Notes: generated by a model not told the origin, from the letters alone. 64,000 nucleotides of DNA from Modestobacter versicolor (GCF_014195485.1 NZ_JACIBU010000002.1:372001-436000), one strand, 5' to 3'. Counted from the stretch's first letter, positions 18,327 through 26,312 are shown. Numbers and translations are program-made.

Positions 18327-18383
18327 CCGTTGTGCACTGATCGTCGCCATCGGGTCGCTGTTCCGACGATCAGTGCACAACGG
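18327..18383. repeat. Dispersed palindromic repeat A, perfect copy; probable bidirectional terminator
   Basis: A perfect 20-base inverted repeat: CCGTTGTGCACTGATCGTCG at 18327-18346 and its exact complement at 18364-18383, with a 17-base loop. It lies between the convergent genes metB and map. There is no T-tract, as usual in GC-rich Actinobacteria. The same arm sequence recurs at 3272. Confidence 0.75.
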
Positions 18384-18399
18384 CCGCGTGTGAAGCCCG

Positions 18400-19170
18400 C
18401 TACCTCTGCGCCGTGAGGATGCGCGGGCCGTCGTCGGTGACCGCGACCGTGTGCTCGACGTGCGCGGCCCGGCTGCCGTCGGCGCTGCGCAGCGTCCAGC
18501 CGTCGGCGTCGACCCGGTAGTCGTCGCTGCCGCCGGCGAGGAACCACGGCTCGATCGCGATGACCAGCCCGGCCCGCAGCTTGACCCCGCGACCGGCCCG
18601 GCCCTCGTTGGGCACGTGCGGGTCGGCGTGCATGGTGCGGCCGACCCCGTGACCGCCCTGGTCGGTGTTGATGCCGCAGCCACCGGCCCGGCCGACGGCG
18701 CTGATCGCGGCGGAGATGTCGCCGACCCGGCCGCCCGGCACCGCGGCGGCGATCCCGGCGTCCAGCGCCCGCTGCGCGGTGTCGACCAGCTGCAGGTCCG
18801 CCGGCCGCGGGGTGCCGACCGGGAAGGTGATCGCCGAGTCGCCGACCCAGCCGTCGAGCGTCGCGCCGGCGTCGACGCTGAGCAGGTCGCCGTCCTCCAA
18901 CGGCTGCATGGTGGGGATGCCGTGCAGCGCGACGTCGTTGACCGACAGGCAGACGACGCCGGGGAACGGCGGGGTGGTGCTGAGTGGCGCGTAGCCGAGG
19001 AAGGGCGAGGTGGCGCCGGCCGCGGCCAGCACGTCGCGGGCGACCTCGTCGAGCTCGGTGAGCCGGACGCCGGGGGCAGCGGCCGCCCGGACCGCGGCGA
19101 GCATGTCGGCCACCACGGCGCCGGCGGCCCGCATGGCGTCGATCTCGCCGGGGGTGCGCAGTTCGATCAC
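18400..19170 (-). CDS. map: Type I methionine aminopeptidase
   Basis: 256 residues. The five dinuclear-metal ligands of type I enzymes are in place: Asp in SVDAGATLDGWVGDSAITF (two Asp), His in GHGVGRTMHADPHVPN, Glu in IAIEPWF and Glu in AHVEHTVAV. The N-terminus VIELRTPGEIDAMRAAGAVV is the standard family start, so GTG at 19170 is chosen, with GGAAGG just upstream. The protein lacks the N-terminal SH3-binding extension found in MapB of mycobacteria, so it is the short form. This appears to be a second map copy away from the secY-adk locus. It is divergent from an XRE-family regulator. Confidence 0.92.
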   Translation of the reverse strand: MIELRTPGEIDAMRAAGAVVADMLAAVRAAAAPGVRLTELDEVARDVLAAAGATSPFLGYAPLSTTPPFPGVVCLSVNDVALHGIPTMQPLEDGDLLSVDAGATLDGWVGDSAITFPVGTPRPADLQLVDTAQRALDAGIAAAVPGGRVGDISAAISAVGRAGGCGINTDQGGHGVGRTMHADPHVPNEGRAGRGVKLRAGLVIAIEPWFLAGGSDDYRVDADGWTLRSADGSRAAHVEHTVAVTDDGPRILTAQR

Positions 19171-19182
19171 GTGTCCGTCCTT

Positions 19183-19209
19183 CCGGTATGACAATCCCGG
19201 TATTAGTAT
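19183..19209. promoter_or_regulatory. AT-rich divergent promoter/operator between map and the XRE regulator
   Basis: In an otherwise GC-rich context this stretch holds a direct repeat CCGGTAT (19183-19189 and 19197-19203). TAGTAT at 19204-19209 fits a -10 box exactly 7 bases before the ATG of the regulator. The repeats are candidates for the regulator's own operator. Confidence 0.45.
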
Positions 19210-19216
19210 CACGGTC

Positions 19217-19480
19217 ATGGTGCGACCGCCGCTGACCCCCGCCGAGCGCGACCGTGGCCGGCGGCTGGGGTCGCTGCTGCGCGCGGCCCGCGGGAGCCGG
19301 TCCCCCGCCGAGGTCGCCGCCGCCTCCGGGGTGAGCCTGGAGGCGCTGCGCAAGATCGAGTCCGGCCGGGTGCCCACCCCGGCGTTCTTCACCGTCACCG
19401 CCCTGGCCCGCGCGCTCGACCTGCCGCTCGACGAGCTGGCCCGCACCCTCGACGACACGAGCACCGCGCTCTCCGCCTGA
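19217..19480 (+). CDS. Small XRE-family helix-turn-helix regulator
   Basis: 87 residues, almost entirely an HTH_XRE domain: RRLGSLLRAARGSRSPAEVAA, then SGVSLEALRKIESGRVPTPA with the recognition helix, and ALARALDLPLDELARTL. There is no additional ligand-binding domain. Divergent transcription from map over 46 bases, with AT-rich direct repeats between, suggests that it controls map or itself. The ATG at 19217 has a TAGTAT box 7 bases upstream, so the mRNA is probably leaderless. Confidence 0.88.
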   Translation: MVRPPLTPAERDRGRRLGSLLRAARGSRSPAEVAAASGVSLEALRKIESGRVPTPAFFTVTALARALDLPLDELARTLDDTSTALSA

Positions 19481-19502
19481 GCCCGGAGCGACCCACCCAG
19501 CC

Positions 19503-20363
19503 GTGAGCACCGAACCGCGCGTCACCGTCGTCATCGCCACCCGGGACCGGCGGGGGTCGCTGCTGCGCTCGCTGGCGCACCTGGACGGCGGCGCACCGGT
19601 GGTCGTGGTCGACAACGCCTCCGCCGACGGCACCGCCGACGCCGTCCGCGCCGCGCACCCCGCCGTCGAGGTGGTCGAGCTGCCCGCCAACACCGGGGCG
19701 GTGGCCCGCACCGACGGCGTCCACCGGGCCCGCACCCGCTACGTCGCCTTCGCCGACGACGACTCGTGGTGGGAACCCGGTGCGCTGGGGCGCGCAGCCG
19801 ACCTGCTCGACGCCCACCCGGACGTCGCGGTCGTGGTCGGCCGGGTCCGGATGGCCGCCGACGGCAGCGAGGACGCCGTCACCCGCAAGCACCGCGCCGA
19901 GGTGCTGGGCCGCTCCCCCGCCGGGCCCGACGTGCTCAGCTTCCCGGCCTTCGCGGCCGTGGTCCGCCGCGACGCCCACCTCGCCGTCGGCGGCTTCTCC
20001 CCGCTGCTCTTCTTCGGCGGCGAGGAGCACCTGCTCGCCCTCGACCTGGCCGCCGCCGGCTGGCAGCTGGTCTTCGCCGAGGACGTCGTCGCCTGGCACT
20101 CCCCCGCCGGCCCAGACCGCCCGACGCCCGCCCGGTGGGCGCTGCAGACCCGCAACGACGTGCTCGTCGACTGGCTCCGCCGGCCGCTGCCGGTGGCGCT
20201 CGCGGCGACCGCCCGGCTGGCCCGGCGGGCTGCGACCGACGCCGCCGCCCGGCGGGCGCTGGCAGGGCTGCTGCGCCGGCTCCCGGCCGCGCTGCGCGGC
20301 CGACGGCCGGTGCCGGCCGAGGTCGAGCGCCGGTTCGCCCTGGCCCAGCGGCCGCTGGGCTAG
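19503..20363 (+). CDS. Glycosyltransferase family 2 protein
   Basis: 286 residues with a GT-A fold. RVTVVIATRDRRGSLLRSLAHL is the first nucleotide-binding strand, VVVVDNASADGTADAVR the second, and YVAFADDDSWWEPGAL contains the DDD metal/UDP-binding motif. A basic C-terminal helix region (RRPLPVALAATARLARRAA) may associate with the membrane. Donor and acceptor are unknown. The stop TAG shares the palindromic CTAG (20360-20363) with the stop of the convergent ferredoxin gene. It starts 22 bases after the XRE gene. Confidence 0.88.
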   Translation: MSTEPRVTVVIATRDRRGSLLRSLAHLDGGAPVVVVDNASADGTADAVRAAHPAVEVVELPANTGAVARTDGVHRARTRYVAFADDDSWWEPGALGRAADLLDAHPDVAVVVGRVRMAADGSEDAVTRKHRAEVLGRSPAGPDVLSFPAFAAVVRRDAHLAVGGFSPLLFFGGEEHLLALDLAAAGWQLVFAEDVVAWHSPAGPDRPTPARWALQTRNDVLVDWLRRPLPVALAATARLARRAATDAAARRALAGLLRRLPAALRGRRPVPAEVERRFALAQRPLG

Positions 20364-20542
20364 TCGACCAGCTGCAGCGCCCCGGTCGGGCAGGACCGGA
20401 CGGCGGTCTCCACGGCGTCGGCGTCGGTGACCTCGCCGACCTGCAGCACGCCGTCGGCGTCGAGCTCGAACACCCCCGGCGCCTCCATCTCGCAGACCCC
20501 GGCGCTCATGCAGACCTCCCGGTCCACCACCACCCGGGTCAC
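20360..20542 (-). CDS. Ferredoxin, single [3Fe-4S] cluster type
   Basis: 60 residues. Three cysteines are arranged as Cys11 and Cys17 (VCMSAGVCEMEAPGVFELD) and Cys51 (SCPTGAL). The missing central cysteine of the first motif indicates a [3Fe-4S] cluster, as in ferredoxins that donate electrons to bacterial P450s. The ATG overlaps the P450 stop (ATGA), so it is translationally coupled to its likely redox partner. No ferredoxin reductase is in the window. Confidence 0.93.
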   Translation of the reverse strand: MTRVVVDREVCMSAGVCEMEAPGVFELDADGVLQVGEVTDADAVETAVRSCPTGALQLVD

Positions 20543-21807
20543 CGGGCATCCGCCAGCCGGGCCGGCAGCCGCTTGAGACCGTTGACGAACGAGGACTGCA
20601 GCCGGGCCGGCGGTCCGATCACCTCCAGGTCGGGCAGCGCGTCGGCGAAGGCCCGGAAGGCCACGCCGATCTCCCGCCGGGCCAGGTGCGCACCCAGGCA
20701 GAAGTGCGGCCCGCGCGAGCCGAAGCCGACGTGGGGGTTGGGGTCGCGGGACAGGTCGAACCGGTGCGGGTCGGCGAAGACGTCGGGGTCGCGGTTGGCG
20801 GCGGCGTAGAAGAGCAGGAACTTCGAGCCGGCCGGGAACGAGCGGCCGGAGAGCTCGACGTCCCGGGTCGCCGTCCGGCGCATCCAGGTGATCGGGCTGG
20901 TCCAGCGCACCACCTCCTCCACCGCGGTGCGGGTCAGCCCGGGGTCGGCGGCCCAGCGGTCGCGCTCGGCCGGGTGCTCGGACAGCGCCAGCACGCCCTG
21001 GGAGATGGCGTTGCGGGTGGTCTCGTTGCCGGCGACCAGCAGCAGGATGAAGAAGGAGGCGATCTCCTGGTTGGTCAGCCGCTCGCCGTCGACCTCGGTG
21101 GTGACCAGCGCGGTGGTCAGGTCGTCGGCCGGGTGCGCGTGCCGCTCGGCGGCCAACCGGGCCATCAGCCCGGCCAGCAGCTCGCCGGCCTTGAGGAACG
21201 CGGTGACCATGTACTCCTCGTCCTCGACGAGCTCCGGGTCACCGCCGGACAGGATGACGTTGGACTGCTGCAGCACCATCGCCCGGTCGTCCTCGGGGAT
21301 GCCCATCATGTCGCAGATGACCCGCAGCGGGATCGGCGCGGCGAGGTCGGCGACCACGTCGATCGTGCCGTCGCCGTCCTCGGCGGTGCGCCGGGCGCGG
21401 GCCACCACGTCGTCGGCGACCGCCTGCACGTTGCCCACCAGCTTCTCCAGCACCCGCGGGGTGAAGGCCTTGGCCACGATCCGCCGGATCTTGCCGTGCC
21501 GGGGGTCGTCCATGCTGATCAGCGAGCCGTAGAACTCGTTGAGGTCGGGCGGCATGTCGGCGATGGAGACCGCCCCGGAACCGGAGGCGAACAGCGCCGG
21601 CTGGCAGCTGATCGCCTCGACGTCGGCGTACCGGGTGACGGCGTGGTACCCGGGGCCGACCGGGATGTAGGGCACCACCGGCTCGGCGAAGAAGGCGAAC
21701 GGGCTCTCCCGGCGCAGCACGTCGAAGACCGCGTGCCGCTGCTCCGGCGGCGCGCCCCAGAACTGCCGGTCGGAGAGGTCGATGGCGTCCAGCGTCGGCG
21801 TTGGCAC
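20539..21807 (-). CDS. Cytochrome P450
   Basis: 422 residues. Seen motifs: I-helix oxygen-binding AGNETTRN, K-helix ExxR in VEEVVRW, and the heme loop FGSRGPHFCLGAH with the thiolate Cys at about residue 369. The long N-terminus, SMDDPRHGKIRRIVAKAFTPR and the general sequence style recall the CYP124/125/142 cluster that oxidises sterol side chains and methyl-branched lipids, but the subfamily cannot be fixed by eye. GTG at 21807 is the only good start. The gene forms a coupled pair with the 3Fe-4S ferredoxin. Confidence 0.93.
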   Translation of the reverse strand: MPTPTLDAIDLSDRQFWGAPPEQRHAVFDVLRRESPFAFFAEPVVPYIPVGPGYHAVTRYADVEAISCQPALFASGSGAVSIADMPPDLNEFYGSLISMDDPRHGKIRRIVAKAFTPRVLEKLVGNVQAVADDVVARARRTAEDGDGTIDVVADLAAPIPLRVICDMMGIPEDDRAMVLQQSNVILSGGDPELVEDEEYMVTAFLKAGELLAGLMARLAAERHAHPADDLTTALVTTEVDGERLTNQEIASFFILLLVAGNETTRNAISQGVLALSEHPAERDRWAADPGLTRTAVEEVVRWTSPITWMRRTATRDVELSGRSFPAGSKFLLFYAAANRDPDVFADPHRFDLSRDPNPHVGFGSRGPHFCLGAHLARREIGVAFRAFADALPDLEVIGPPARLQSSFVNGLKRLPARLADAR

Positions 21808-21895
21808 GGGGGCCTCCAGGAGCTGACGGACGGTGTCGGCGGGCTCACGCTAGCCGAGTCGGAACCGCCGTCACAGCCCCCGCCGGGCCGGCCGG

Positions 21896-22780
21896 TCAGC
21901 GCTCCGGACGGGCGTCCCCGAGCTGCTCGACGAACCACTCGCGCGCCCGGGCGTTGCCCTCGGCACCGCGGCGGCGGGCCTCGGCCAGCTCCCCGGTCAG
22001 CGTGCCCGACAGGGCGTGCTCGAGCGCCGCGTCCAGCGTGGTCGGGTCGATCTCGCCGGCCCGCAGCACCACCGGCCAGCCCAGCGCCGCGGCCTGCGCG
22101 CTGACCTTCGCTCCCCCGGCGATGGCGTCGCAGGCGATGACCGGCACGTCGTGCGCCAGCCCGAGCACGAGCGCGTGCAGCCGCATGCTCACCACCACGT
22201 CCGCCCGCCGGATGAGCGCCTCGACCTGCGAGGGGAAGCGCTCGTAGGGCTTGTCGAACAGGTCCATGTCCAGCTCGAACCACGGCATCCCGCGGGTCTT
22301 GAGCCAGCCCTCGATGGTGGCCCGCACCTGGTCGGCCTGACTGCGCGGGCCGTACTCCTCCTGCGCCGGGGCGAACGCGACGGCCACCACCGGGACGTCG
22401 GGCGTCGTCGTGCCGATGGCCAGGTCGGGCCGGGACAGCCCCGGGGCGTCGCGCTCCCAGACCTGGTGGAACAGCGGGCGGGCGTCGTCCGGGACGATCG
22501 AGACGTTCACCGCCCAGCGCTGCGCGTGCGCGAACGCCGCGGTCAGCTCGCGCAGCAGCGGCATGTCCATCAGCGGGCCGCTGACGAACACCAGGTGGGT
22601 GTACCCGCTCGCGTCCACGTCCCGCCAGTGCGGCCCGCGGCCCAGGTAGGGCGCCCAGGCGACGTCGTGGTCGATGCCGAGCTCGGTGAGCCAGCCGACG
22701 ACGACGTCGGCCCCCAGCTCGTCGCCGACGGTGGCGATCACCTCGTCGAAGCTGAACCAACCGGTGACCAGGACGCGCAT
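21896..22780 (-). CDS. Polysaccharide pyruvyl transferase family protein
   Basis: 294 residues. The C-terminal half has the diagnostic VVVSMRLHALVLGLAHDVPVIACD motif of the polysaccharide pyruvyl transferase fold (read in parts), followed by GGAKVSAQAAALG. The N-terminal half, starting MRVLVTGWFSFDEVIATVGDEL, is a Rossmann-like GT-B domain. Members transfer pyruvate ketal groups to surface sugars (CsaB, WcaK types). No capsule or S-layer genes are adjacent, so the acceptor is unknown. ATG 22780 is chosen; the frame upstream is antisense to the VOC gene and rejected. Confidence 0.85.
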   Translation of the reverse strand: MRVLVTGWFSFDEVIATVGDELGADVVVGWLTELGIDHDVAWAPYLGRGPHWRDVDASGYTHLVFVSGPLMDMPLLRELTAAFAHAQRWAVNVSIVPDDARPLFHQVWERDAPGLSRPDLAIGTTTPDVPVVAVAFAPAQEEYGPRSQADQVRATIEGWLKTRGMPWFELDMDLFDKPYERFPSQVEALIRRADVVVSMRLHALVLGLAHDVPVIACDAIAGGAKVSAQAAALGWPVVLRAGEIDPTTLDAALEHALSGTLTGELAEARRRGAEGNARAREWFVEQLGDARPER

Positions 22781-22858
22781 GAGCCCAGCTTCCCAGGCGG
22801 GAACGCCGGGGCTCGCCGAGGGGTTGTCGAGGCGACCGCAGGAACCCAGGAGGACGAC

Positions 22859-23362
22859 GTGAGCACCACCGCACCCGACCCCACCGAGCTGGCCGCCGAG
22901 CGGGCCCGGCTCCGCGAGCGGCACCTCTGCCCGGCCGGGGAGCGCCCCGCCTCGACCGCCCGCGGGCTGCACCACACCGCGCTGGTCAGCAGCGACGTCG
23001 AGACCACGATCCGCTTCTACCAGGACGTGCTGGGCTTCCCGCTCACCGAGCTGATCGAGAACCGCGACTACCCTGGGTCCTCGCACTTCTTCTTCGACAT
23101 CGGCAACGGCAACCTGCTGGCGTTCTTCGACTTCCCCGGCCTGGACGTCGGCCCCTACGCCGAGGTGCTCGGCGGGCTGCACCACGTGGCGATCAGCGTC
23201 GAGCCGCAACGCTGGGACGCCCTGGTCGAGAAGCTGACCGCGGCCGGCATCGAGCACGTGGTGCACAGCGGCGTCTCGGTCTACTTCCGCGACCCCGACG
23301 GCGCCCGGATCGAGCTCATCGCCGACCCGCTGGGCGAGATGTACGGCGAGCACGTCCTGTAG
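22859..23362 (+). CDS. VOC (glyoxalase/dioxygenase fold) family protein
   Basis: 167 residues. A vicinal-oxygen-chelate module begins near residue 36 with GLHHTALVSSDVETTIRFYQ (metal-ligand His), continues with SHFFFDIGNGNLLAFFDFPG, a second His in LHHVAISVE, and ends with the Glu ligand in VYFRDPDGARIELIAD. A 35-residue charged leader precedes it. Relatives include extradiol dioxygenase-like and glyoxalase-like proteins; no substrate can be assigned. The GTG start has a strong AGGAGG 5 bases upstream. It is divergent from the pyruvyl transferase gene. Confidence 0.88.
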   Translation: MSTTAPDPTELAAERARLRERHLCPAGERPASTARGLHHTALVSSDVETTIRFYQDVLGFPLTELIENRDYPGSSHFFFDIGNGNLLAFFDFPGLDVGPYAEVLGGLHHVAISVEPQRWDALVEKLTAAGIEHVVHSGVSVYFRDPDGARIELIADPLGEMYGEHVL

Positions 23363-23375
23363 GACGCGCCGCCGC

Positions 23376-23663
23376 TCAGCGCTCGGTCTGCACCAGGTCC
23401 TGGTACTCGGGGTGCCGCTCGATCCAGCCGCGGACGAACGAGCACATCGGGACGACGGTGCCGCCGTGGGCCCGGACGTCGTCCAGGGCGCCGCGCACCA
23501 GCGTGCTGCCGAGCCCCGAGTGCTCCTCCGAGCTGTCGACCTCGGTGTGGGTGAACACCACCTGGTCGCCGCGGCGCTGGTAGGCGGCCAGCCCGAGCCG
23601 GCGGTCGCCGTCGCGGATCTCGTAGCGGCTGTCCTCGGGCACGTCGATGACGGTCGGCTCCAT
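23376..23663 (-). CDS. Small GNAT-like acetyltransferase (YjdJ/Gcn5-C-Nat type)
   Basis: 95 residues: MEPTVIDVPEDSRYEIRDGD at the start, FTHTEVDSSEEHSGLGSTLVR with the acetyl-CoA loop, and CSFVRGWIERHPEYQDLV at the end. This is the minimal GNAT variant (N-acetyltransferase PF14542-like) with the hallmark C-x-(F/Y)-V-x-x-W-x-x-(R/K)HPEY ending. The substrate is unknown. It is convergent with the VOC gene, 13 bases away, and lies downstream of galK. Confidence 0.9.
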   Translation of the reverse strand: MEPTVIDVPEDSRYEIRDGDRRLGLAAYQRRGDQVVFTHTEVDSSEEHSGLGSTLVRGALDDVRAHGGTVVPMCSFVRGWIERHPEYQDLVQTER

Positions 23664-23714
23664 GCCGGTGCAGAACGGCGGTCGCGGCGGAGCTGTTCCC
23701 CCCGCCGCGGCCGC

Positions 23715-24890
23715 TCAGGGCAGCCGGCGGGCCGCAGGGCCCGAGGTGACGGTGAGGATGCCCGGCTCCGTGAGCCCGCGCTCGTGGCAGGCGGCCACCA
23801 CGGCCTTGCCGACGGCCGCGGCGTCGGTGGACCGGATGAGCGCGATGGCCGACCCGCCGAACCCGCCGCCGACCATCCGGGCACCCAGCGCACCGGCCTC
23901 GCGGGCCGCCTCGACCACGACGTCCAGCTCGACCGCGGACACCTCGAAGTCGTCGCGCAGCGAGGCGTGCGAGCCGTCCAGCAGCGGCCCGATCTCGGCC
24001 ACCCGGCCGGCCCGGACCAGCTCGACGACGGCGTCCACCCGCTGGTTCTCGGTGACCACGTGCCGGGCCCGGGCCCGCAGCCGCGGGTCGGTCAGCCGCT
24101 CGACGTCGGCGGGCGTGGCGTCGCTGAGCCACTCCAGCCCCAGCTCGCGCGCGGCGGCGTCGCAGTCGGCCCGGCGCTTGGCGTACTGCCCGTCGGCCAG
24201 GGTGTGCTTCACCCGGGTGTCGATGACCATCAGCTCCAGGCCGGCCTCGGCCAGCCCGAGCTGCACCGGCTCGGTGCGGAAGTCGCGGGTGTGGATGAGC
24301 AGGGCCGAGCCCTCCTCCGCCAGCAGCGCGACCGTCTGGTCCATCCCGCCGGTGCCGGCGCCCACGACCTCGTTCTCCGCCCGGATCGCGGCCTGGATGA
24401 GCAGGTGCCGCAGCTCCGGGTCGTCGGCCCTGCCGGCGAGCTCGGCGGCGGCCAGCGCCACCGCCGCCTCCAGCGAGGCCGAGCTGGAGAGCCCGGCGCC
24501 CAGCGGCACGTCGCTGCTGACGGCCAGGTCCAGGCCGGGCACCTCGATGCCGGCCTGCTGCAGCGACCAGAGGGTGCCGGCGGCGTAGGCGGCCCAGCCG
24601 TTGACCTGGCCGGGGCCGAGGTCGGCGAGGGTGCCCTCGAACGGCTCGGCCTCCGGGTCGGTGCTGCTGAGCCGGACGCGGTCGTCGTCGCGCCGGCGCA
24701 CGGCCGCCGCGGTCACCCGGGTCAGCGCCATCGGCAGGCAGCGGCCGCCGTTGTAGTCGACGTGCTCGCCGATCAGGTTGACCCGGCCGGGGGCGGTCCA
24801 GACGCCGTCCGGCTCGGCGCCCCAGGCGTCGCGCAGCTCGGTGACCGCGAGGTCGGCCTGGGTGCGTGCCCCGGTGTCCTGTCCGCTCAC
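23715..24890 (-). CDS. galK: Galactokinase
   Basis: 391 residues of the GHMP kinase family. The galactokinase signature GRVNLIGEHVDYNGG (about residues 33-47), the ATP-binding LGAGLSSSASLEAA and the C-terminal GGGFGGSAIALI are all present. The enzyme phosphorylates galactose at C1 in the Leloir pathway. The GTG start lies in a 15-base direct repeat also found at the end of galT, the footprint of a small insertion between the two genes. It is transcribed after galT. Confidence 0.95.
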   Translation of the reverse strand: MSGQDTGARTQADLAVTELRDAWGAEPDGVWTAPGRVNLIGEHVDYNGGRCLPMALTRVTAAAVRRRDDDRVRLSSTDPEAEPFEGTLADLGPGQVNGWAAYAAGTLWSLQQAGIEVPGLDLAVSSDVPLGAGLSSSASLEAAVALAAAELAGRADDPELRHLLIQAAIRAENEVVGAGTGGMDQTVALLAEEGSALLIHTRDFRTEPVQLGLAEAGLELMVIDTRVKHTLADGQYAKRRADCDAAARELGLEWLSDATPADVERLTDPRLRARARHVVTENQRVDAVVELVRAGRVAEIGPLLDGSHASLRDDFEVSAVELDVVVEAAREAGALGARMVGGGFGGSAIALIRSTDAAAVGKAVVAACHERGLTEPGILTVTSGPAARRLP

Positions 24891-24975
24891 GACATCCCCC
24901 GTTCGCTCCCGCGGAACGCTCCGCTCCTCGCTCGCTGGCGCTCGCTGCGATGCTCACGCCCCTGTCCGCTCACGA
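24878..24975. repeat. 15-bp direct repeats flanking a 68-bp insertion carrying repeat C
   Basis: CCTGTCCGCTCACGA occurs perfectly at 24878-24892 (galK start) and 24961-24975 (galT end). Between them lies a 68-bp segment that includes repeat C copy 2 at 24922-24955. Removing one repeat and the segment would restore a GTGA stop/start overlap between galT and galK. Confidence 0.75.
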
Positions 24976-26118
24976 GGCCACCTCCCGCAGCCGGTCGGCG
25001 ATCCGCTCCGGCGTCGTGTCGTTGATCCAGGCGCCCATGCCCGACTCCGAGCCGGCCAGGTACTTCAGCTTGCCCGGCGCCCGCAGCAGCGAGAACAGCT
25101 GCAGGTGCAGCCGGCCCAGCTCGCGGTCCTCGCCGGTCGGCGCCTGGTGCCAGCCGGAGATGTAGGGGACCCGGTCGACGCCGGGGTGGAACCGGTTCAC
25201 CCGGCGCAGCAGCTCCTGGTAGACCGTCGCCAGCTCGGCCCGCTCGGCGTCGTCCAGCGCGGCCAGGTCGGGCACGTCCCGGTGCGGGGCGAGGTGCACC
25301 TCGACCGGCCAGCGCGCGGCCCGGGGCACGTAGGCGGTGAAGTGCTCGCCCTGCAGCACCACCCGGGTGCCCTCGGCCCGCTCGGCGGCGAGCACGTCGG
25401 CGAGCAGGTTGCCGCCGGTCACCGCGCGGTGCCGGCGGGCCTGCTCGACCAGCTGCTGGGAGCGCGGCGGCACGACCGGGTAGGCGTACACCTGCCCGTG
25501 CGGGTGGCTCAGCGTCACCCCGATCTCCTGGCCGCTGTTCTCGAAGACGAAGACCTCCGCGATCCGGGGGTCGGCCGAGTGCGCCGCGGTGCGGTGCGCC
25601 CACGCCTCGACGATGGTGCGCATCCGGGCGGCCGGCAGGTCGGCGACGGCGGCGTCGTGGTCGCTGGAGAACACGACGACGTCGCAGTGCCCGTACGCCG
25701 GCAGGTCGGCCGGGCCGAAGGGCGGCGGGGTCGCGTCCGCCGCGGGGCCGACGGTCAGCGGGGCGAAGCTCGGGAACCGGTTGGCGAAGGCCACGACGTC
25801 GTAGCCGCTGTCCGGCACCTCGGTCGGCCGCGCCGGGTCGGTCGTCGGGTCCAGCGGGCAGTCGGCCGCGCTGGGCAGGAAGGTGCGGTTCATCCGGTGC
25901 CCGGCGATGGTCACCCACTCACCGGTGAGGACGTCGAAGCGCTGCTCGCCGGCGTGCGGCGGCTCGGGCAGCGGCCGGGTGTCCGGCGCCTGGTGCACCG
26001 GGCCGTCGGTGGCGACGTCGTCGAAGTAGAACATCGGCCGGCCGTCGGCCATGGTCTGCTCGGTCACCTGCCCCGGCCACCGCTGGGCCTCTCCCGCCGC
26101 CCTGGCTACCGCGTCCAT
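24970..26118 (-). CDS. galT: Galactose-1-phosphate uridylyltransferase
   Basis: 382 residues of the HIT superfamily. The active-site triad motif VTLSHPHGQVYAYP carries the nucleophilic His. FENSGQEIGVTLSH, EVHLAPHRDVPDLAAL and the C-terminal MGAWINDTTPERIADRLREVA are family blocks. One oddity is that the N-terminal zinc site, usually C-x-x-C, reads DCPLDP: the second Cys is replaced by Asp. The start is set at ATG 26118, with GGAGG 9 bases upstream, rather than at a longer frame that runs into the tRNA terminator. It exchanges UMP between UDP-glucose and galactose 1-phosphate. Confidence 0.94.
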   Translation of the reverse strand: MDAVARAAGEAQRWPGQVTEQTMADGRPMFYFDDVATDGPVHQAPDTRPLPEPPHAGEQRFDVLTGEWVTIAGHRMNRTFLPSAADCPLDPTTDPARPTEVPDSGYDVVAFANRFPSFAPLTVGPAADATPPPFGPADLPAYGHCDVVVFSSDHDAAVADLPAARMRTIVEAWAHRTAAHSADPRIAEVFVFENSGQEIGVTLSHPHGQVYAYPVVPPRSQQLVEQARRHRAVTGGNLLADVLAAERAEGTRVVLQGEHFTAYVPRAARWPVEVHLAPHRDVPDLAALDDAERAELATVYQELLRRVNRFHPGVDRVPYISGWHQAPTGEDRELGRLHLQLFSLLRAPGKLKYLAGSESGMGAWINDTTPERIADRLREVAS

Positions 26119-26181
26119 GCCCGTCGTCCTCCACGTTCGGTCCGGGTCGTCCGGTCTGCCGACAGAGTCTGCACACACGGA

Positions 26182-26222
26182 CGGAGGGCCCGGTCACCGT
26201 GGTGCGGTGACCGGGCCCTCCG
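26182..26222 (-). terminator. Strong hairpin terminator after initiator tRNA copy 1
   Basis: A perfect 18-bp stem (26182-26199 with 26205-26222) and a 5-base loop begin 2 bases beyond the tRNA 3' end. No T-tract follows. Confidence 0.8.
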
Positions 26223-26224
26223 GT

Positions 26225-26301
26225 TGGTAGCGGGGACAGGATTTGAACCTGTGACCTCTGGGTTATGAGCCCAGCGAGCTACCGAGCTGCTCCACCCCGC
26301 G
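26225..26301 (-). tRNA. tRNA-fMet (initiator, anticodon CAT), copy 1
   Basis: 77 bases with encoded CCA. The anticodon loop is CTCATAA, with an anticodon stem containing three G-C pairs next to the loop. The acceptor end has an unpaired C1-U72; both features mark initiator rather than elongator tRNA. The T-stem outermost pair is A-U here, whereas copy 2 (29316-29392) has G-C. Confidence 0.95.
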
Positions 26302-26312
26302 TCGCAGGGAGA

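Noticed and set aside
19188-19209. A canonical -35/-10 promoter using ATGACA and TAGTAT.
   Set aside because: The spacer would be only 10 bases; the -10 alone with a leaderless start fits better.
24893-24960. A truncated insertion sequence between galT and galK.
   Set aside because: The 68 bases encode nothing and lack obvious terminal inverted repeats; a MITE-like or duplicated repeat is the better description.
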